From contig NZ_BAER01000133.1 in NCBI RefSeq assembly GCF_000315055.1, positions 24,223 to 88,222 on the forward strand: 64,000 nucleotides of DNA, read 5' to 3'. How positions within the stretch are numbered: position 1 is the first letter of the stretch; the number at the start of each line of letters is the position of its first letter. Below are positions 60,544-64,000 of this stretch, in pieces. The notes beneath the pieces are model-generated. The model searched no databases, was not told where the DNA came from, and saw only the letters and a program-made list of their open reading frames with translations. The translations under genes and the position numbers were made by a program. The stretch is from Paraglaciecola polaris LMG 21857. GTDB lineage: Bacteria; Pseudomonadota; Gammaproteobacteria; Enterobacterales; Alteromonadaceae.

Positions 60544-61784
60544 ACGTTGTAAGCCAAGCACAAATCGAGCAATGGGATAAAAGCGATCCCTTGGGGGCGA
60601 AGCGCCTCGAGTTTTCGCTTCCTAAGGATGTTATTTATCTTGATGGAAACTCGTTGGGCGCGATGCCAAGTGTTGCCACTGAGCACGCTAAACATGTTTT
60701 AGAGCAGCAGTGGGCTAACGATCTCATTATCAGTTGGAATAAGCACAAATGGATTGACTTACCCTTGGCTGTAGGAGAGAAAATTGCCCGTTTAATTGGC
60801 GCTGCATCTGGTCAAGTGATTTGCTGTGATTCTACCTCGATCAATTTATTTAAAGTGCTAAGCAGTGCGATGGCATTGCAAAAAACACGCTCTGTGGTGC
60901 TATCTCTATCGGGTAACTTCCCCACAGATTTGTATATGGTCGAAGGTTTGGCATCTGTGCTAGGCCAAGATGCATGCAAGGTGAAATGGGTGGATGAAGA
61001 TATCCTTGAAAGTGCGTTAACAACGGATGTTGCAGTTCTGATGCTAACCCAAGTAGATTTTCGTTCCGGTCGGTTATTAAATATGGAACGTCTAACAAAC
61101 CTTGCACATCAAAAAGGTATTCTAGTTGTTTGGGATTTGGCGCACAGCGCAGGGGCGTTACCTATCGCGTTAGATGAATGTCAGGTAGATTTTGCCGTAG
61201 GCTGTGGTTATAAGTACCTCAATGGCGGGCCTGGTGCGCCGGCATTTCTATATGTGGCAAAACGTCACCAGAAAAACGTATCTCAGCCGCTCAAGGGATG
61301 GATGGGGCACAAGCGTCCATTTGCTTTTGCTGGTCATTATCAACCGGCTGAGGATATTAATCAGTACTTATGCGGGACACCTAACGTGATTTCCATGAGT
61401 ATTTTGGAAGCTGCACTAGATGTTTTTGCTGATGTAAACATGCATCAGTTACGCGAAAAATCCGTCGCATTAAGTGAGCTATTTATCGCCCTTGTGCAGA
61501 AAGAACCGCAATTGAACGAGTTGAGTTTAGCTTCACCAATACCGGCTGAATTAAGAGGTAGCCAACTAGCTTTTCGCCATAAGCATGCCCACGGAATTTG
61601 TCAGGCGTTGATTAAACACGGCGTGATCGCCGATTTTCGGGCTCCCGATACCTTGCGTTTCGGTTTTACTCCGCTTTATACACGCTATCAAGATATAGCA
61701 AAATGTGTGAACATCTTAACGAACATTATCAGTCAAAAAATATATCAACATCCAGAGTTTAACGTACAGCAAAAGGTGACGTGA
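60540..61784 (+). CDS. kynU: Kynureninase
   Basis: PLP enzyme that splits kynurenine to anthranilate and alanine. 414 residues: YLDGNSLGAMP near residue 33, SGNFPTDLYM, the PLP-binding Asp in VVWDLAHSAGALP (D199), and the Schiff-base Lys225 in GCGYKYLNGGPGAPAFLYV. FRAPDTLRFGFTPLYTRYQDI near the end is also typical. It overlaps the upstream hydrolase gene (ATGA), indicating coupling. The frame is open upstream, but this ATG matches the family start. No tryptophan dioxygenase is in the window. Confidence 0.95.
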   Translation: MNVVSQAQIEQWDKSDPLGAKRLEFSLPKDVIYLDGNSLGAMPSVATEHAKHVLEQQWANDLIISWNKHKWIDLPLAVGEKIARLIGAASGQVICCDSTSINLFKVLSSAMALQKTRSVVLSLSGNFPTDLYMVEGLASVLGQDACKVKWVDEDILESALTTDVAVLMLTQVDFRSGRLLNMERLTNLAHQKGILVVWDLAHSAGALPIALDECQVDFAVGCGYKYLNGGPGAPAFLYVAKRHQKNVSQPLKGWMGHKRPFAFAGHYQPAEDINQYLCGTPNVISMSILEAALDVFADVNMHQLREKSVALSELFIALVQKEPQLNELSLASPIPAELRGSQLAFRHKHAHGICQALIKHGVIADFRAPDTLRFGFTPLYTRYQDIAKCVNILTNIISQKIYQHPEFNVQQKVT

Positions 61785-61845
61785 CAATGGGTGACTTTTA
61801 TTCGAATTTACCGAGTGTTAAATTAAACGTGTGTTGCACAGTGTA

Positions 61846-63462
61846 TTAAACTATGTCATCCAAAAGCTCACGTATTTTTGTATAGCGACTTTCTTGCTCA
61901 TCATTTAAAGGGCCGGTTTCAACAGTTCGCACGCAGCGCCGAATTGTTTTTTGATACGTATCGTCCCCATGCAGGCGTTTAATGGTGATAACTTGCAACA
62001 GGTTCAGCGCTATCGATGGATTTTTGGGCATTAAAGTAAATGCATCGCTAAAGGTGTGCAGCGCATTATCTATATCACCTTGTTGAAATCTCTGTACTGC
62101 TGAGTTGTTGAGCTCTTTGGAACTTTGTTTTATACGACTTTTTTCGACTTGTTCCTGCTCGGCATAACGTAAAAAAATCTCACTGCTTTGATTGCTTTCA
62201 GCGCAGCGTCGAACAATTTCTAATAACATCTCTTGGCTGCGTGAATGCAGACCGATTTCATGAAAGGCTTTCGCTTTATCTAATAAGGCTTCAATCGTTT
62301 CATTTTCCCAGTGTTCATTGTCTAACTGCTCAAGTAACGATTTGGCGTTGTCTTTCTCATCTGCTAAATACATCAGTCGAGCGTTGATCACGTTAATTTG
62401 GTCTTGCATCTCGGCTTTAGGAAAGGCTTGGCGAAACTGGCGAATATACTCGTTTGCTTGTTTTACCAAGGTTTGAGTTTGCTCATCGTCTGATGTCATG
62501 GCGTAGTCAATTCCTGCACGTGCCACATTCAAGTAATGTTCTGGCATATCATGAATAGAGTTTTTTGCAAATTTCACAATCTTCTTAGCCGCTTCAAACT
62601 GCGTATGATAGTCATGAGTTATGCGAGACAAGTCCAATACTGTTTTATGACGCCGTATGTTTCGAGGCGATATCTCGGATGCCATCAGTACGCATTCTAA
62701 AGCCGTGTCAAAGTCACCATGTTTGATTTGTAAAGACATGAGTAAGTCATATGCAGCTAGTTGAGATTCAGGTTTAAACGCCAAGCGTAGCACCAGCTTT
62801 TCCGCCGCTTCATCCTCGTTTAAATGAAGAAAAGTTTTAACTAAACCTAATTGCGCCCAAGTAAATTTTTGCACATTCAAAATGGCTTGGTAAAACACTT
62901 TCGCCTGGGGGTAATGCCCACAAGACTGTAATATTTCACCTTTTATTTTTAACGCTAATGGAAAAAATTCAGAGTTCTTGGGCTTGCTTAAAAATAGTTC
63001 CACTTCTGACAAGGCTTTTGGGAAGTGTTTTTTCTCAATGCACCAATAAACACTTTGCAGCGCGCGTTTGCGTCCCAGTATTCGGGAAAGTCGGCGGTCT
63101 AGTTCCTTTACAGTAAAAGGCTTGGCGAGAAAGTCATCGGGCTGTAGCTCAACAATACTCTGTACTAAATCAGCCGTTGTGTCGGCACTGATAAAAACAA
63201 AAGCAGTACTAAGCGGTAATTCCCCATTGCGATTAATTTCGTCATAAAAGTAATAACCATCTTGCTCATGCTTCAGGTTGTAGGAACAAACGATGAGATC
63301 ATATCGCTGATGGCGAATTTTATTTAGGGCGAGATGTACTTTATCCACGTAGGTAATATCACTAAAGCCAAGCTCTTCCAGTGAATACTTCATGTATCCC
63401 TTGGCAAGAACCTGATCGTCAACGATCAGTACTTTGGTTTCTTTAGCAATCAGTGGATTCAT
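61846..63462 (-). CDS. Receiver-domain protein with TPR repeats (VieB-like), phospho-acceptor Asp replaced by Ser
   Basis: 538 residues. Residues 1-130 form a response-regulator receiver fold: acidic pair D15-D16 (VLIVDDQ), S92 (VFISAD) and K114 (FLAKPFT) are kept. The position of the phosphorylated Asp is Ser60 (DLIVCSYNLKHEQDG; codon TCC). From about 140 onward the protein is helical with TPR-like repeats (LALKIKGEILQSCGHYPQAKVFYQAILNVQ..., VQRFQQGDIDNALHTFSDAFTLMPKNPSIALNLL). The layout resembles TPR response regulators such as Vibrio VieB. It has no DNA-binding or enzymatic output. Probably a protein-interaction module not controlled by phosphorylation. Confidence 0.85.
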   Translation of the reverse strand: MNPLIAKETKVLIVDDQVLAKGYMKYSLEELGFSDITYVDKVHLALNKIRHQRYDLIVCSYNLKHEQDGYYFYDEINRNGELPLSTAFVFISADTTADLVQSIVELQPDDFLAKPFTVKELDRRLSRILGRKRALQSVYWCIEKKHFPKALSEVELFLSKPKNSEFFPLALKIKGEILQSCGHYPQAKVFYQAILNVQKFTWAQLGLVKTFLHLNEDEAAEKLVLRLAFKPESQLAAYDLLMSLQIKHGDFDTALECVLMASEISPRNIRRHKTVLDLSRITHDYHTQFEAAKKIVKFAKNSIHDMPEHYLNVARAGIDYAMTSDDEQTQTLVKQANEYIRQFRQAFPKAEMQDQINVINARLMYLADEKDNAKSLLEQLDNEHWENETIEALLDKAKAFHEIGLHSRSQEMLLEIVRRCAESNQSSEIFLRYAEQEQVEKSRIKQSSKELNNSAVQRFQQGDIDNALHTFSDAFTLMPKNPSIALNLLQVITIKRLHGDDTYQKTIRRCVRTVETGPLNDEQESRYTKIRELLDDIV

Positions 63463-63779
63463 GTAAACGATTCAAAAGGTTGATTACTAAAGGTTATCGT
63501 ACTTTCATACGAAATTATAAGGGCAAATTATCAACTTGGCATTATTTTGCTTAGATAAGGGTAAAAAAAATGCATGGAGCGAGCGGTAAGTCGACACTAA
63601 TAAACGTTATTAGAAATTAAGGCGAATAACGACTATCCGCTAGCGGGTCAAGTTAAGTCGCCGCGTAATTTGATAAAAAACAGCGGTATTTATCCTAGGA
63701 ATAAACATATAAATATCAGTTAATTTAAAAGCAAACGGATAAAATAATTACAATTAGGTTGATGGATATAACAAAGAAG
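63463..63779. other. Intergenic region with repeat unit copy
   Basis: About 320 bases. The left part has no recognised feature apart from the promoter region of the receiver-TPR gene. From 63717 it is the first copy of a 79-bp repeat that flanks the tRNA-Val 3' end. Confidence 0.4.
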
Positions 63780-63795
63780 TGGTGGTCGCTACTGG
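63717..63795 (-). repeat. Direct repeat, copy 1 (3' flank and 3' end of tRNA-Val)
   Basis: 79 bp matching 63862-63940 at roughly 86 % by eye, with 11 mismatches, all outside the last 32 bases. It includes the CCA end, acceptor strand and the start of the T arm of a tRNA-Val. Offset between copies is 145 bp. Confidence 0.75.
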
Positions 63796-63855
63796 ACTAA
63801 AACGGTGTCGCCTGTGCATGTGTTAAGAACGGCGATGTTTATCGCTGACAGAGGA
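63780..63855 (-). pseudogene. Decayed tRNA-Val copy
   Basis: The first 16 bases (minus-strand 3' end: CCA, discriminator, acceptor strand, start of T arm) are identical to the intact tRNA-Val at 63925-64000. The following 60 bases keep only scattered matches and no longer form T, anticodon or D arms or the 5' acceptor strand. A tandem unit that has lost its tRNA. Confidence 0.6.
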
Positions 63856-63861
63856 AAATAG

Positions 63862-63940
63862 CAGTTAATTTATCATTAAACGGATGAAGTAAATAAAACT
63901 AGATTGAGGGATATAACAAAGAAGTGGTGGTCGCTACTGG
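63862..63940 (-). repeat. Direct repeat, copy 2
   Basis: Second copy of the 79-bp repeat. Here it continues into an intact tRNA-Val gene. The unit length (145 bp) suggests a tandem tRNA-Val array that may go on beyond the right edge of the window. Confidence 0.75.
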
Positions 63941-64000
63941 GCTTGAACCAGTGACCCTCGCCTTGTAAGGGCGATGCTCTCCCAACTGAGCTAAGCGACC
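63925..64000 (-). tRNA. tRNA-Val (TAC)
   Basis: A complete 76-nt cloverleaf whose 5' base is the last base of the window. Acceptor GGTCGCT pairs with AGCGACC, discriminator A plus encoded CCA, D arm TAGCTCAGTTGGGAGAGC, anticodon loop CTTACAA (TAC), T loop GTTCAAGCC. Its promoter lies outside the window. Confidence 0.96.

Noticed and set aside
63600..63662. A third, older relic of tRNA-Val (AAGTTAAGTCGCC resembles the 5' end)
   Set aside because: Its offset does not fit the 145-bp unit and the match is short, so it may be chance.
1..64000. CRISPR arrays, insertion sequences, prophage genes, restriction or toxin-antitoxin systems
   Set aside because: None was found: no regular short repeats with spacers, no transposase or integrase motifs and no known defence domains.

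Overview
The window looks like a stretch of core chromosome from a marine gammaproteobacterium of the Alteromonadales, most like Paraglaciecola/Glaciecola or 'Pseudoalteromonas atlantica'-type bacteria. This placement rests on remembered protein resemblance and gene order (rsxABCDGE-nth, ruvCAB, ybgC-tolQRAB-pal-cpoB, liu leucine-degradation cluster, gamma-type tRNAs), not on a search. I see no insertion sequence, prophage, CRISPR array or plasmid gene. Base composition looks even, with AT-rich intergenic regions.

Layout. 1-2.3 kb (minus): the start of a periplasmic glycerophosphodiester phosphodiesterase cut by the window edge, glyoxalase I, a guanidinium-type SMR exporter, a TauE-like permease and YwbE. 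2.4-9.2 kb (minus): nth and the rsx/rnf electron-transport operon, whose RsxC carries a long seven-repeat tail. 9.6-9.9 kb: two identical tRNA-Asn genes with a strong shared promoter. 10-14.3 kb: a gene-free kilobase with an inverted DnaA-box pair, then a MATE exporter and uvrB. 14.5-21.3 kb: a LysR regulator, a MASE1/CHASE hybrid histidine kinase, divergent queC/queE for queuosine, an NTF2-like protein and a solitary solute-binding protein. 21.4-32.3 kb: acrylyl-CoA reductase-like enzyme, SDR, asnB, M28 peptidase lipoprotein, DUF3025, Yip1, a NatAB-type ABC exporter and a DUF72 protein.

32.5-43 kb (plus): aspS, nudB (apparently with a CTG start), ruvC, ruvA, ruvB, a 660-bp gap that seems to encode a minus-strand small RNA, then the complete ybgC-tolQRAB-pal-cpoB envelope operon. 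43.2-43.4 kb: two identical tRNA-Lys genes. 43.8-50.9 kb: HDOD protein, thioesterase, MFS transporter, alpha/beta hydrolase, an orphan glgC, an SRPBCC protein and an unrecognised small protein. 50.9-59.4 kb: liuR-liuA-liuB-liuC-liuD-liuE (leucine to acetoacetate and acetyl-CoA), with a thiolase divergent from liuR and two LiuR-type palindromes between them. 59.6-61.8 kb: a formamidase-like lipoprotein overlapping kynureninase. 61.8-63.5 kb: a TPR response regulator whose phospho-acceptor Asp is Ser. The right edge holds tRNA-Val preceded by a decayed copy of the same 145-bp unit.

Most of the window is ordinary housekeeping sequence. The most novel-looking signal is the candidate small RNA between ruvB and ybgC: consensus-like promoter, 10-bp 5' hairpin, repeated UCCCUG motif and a perfect intrinsic terminator, all on the strand opposite to the flanking genes. 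Next come the non-canonical nudB start, the pseudo-receiver protein, the RsxC repeat tail and the decaying tRNA-Val repeat.
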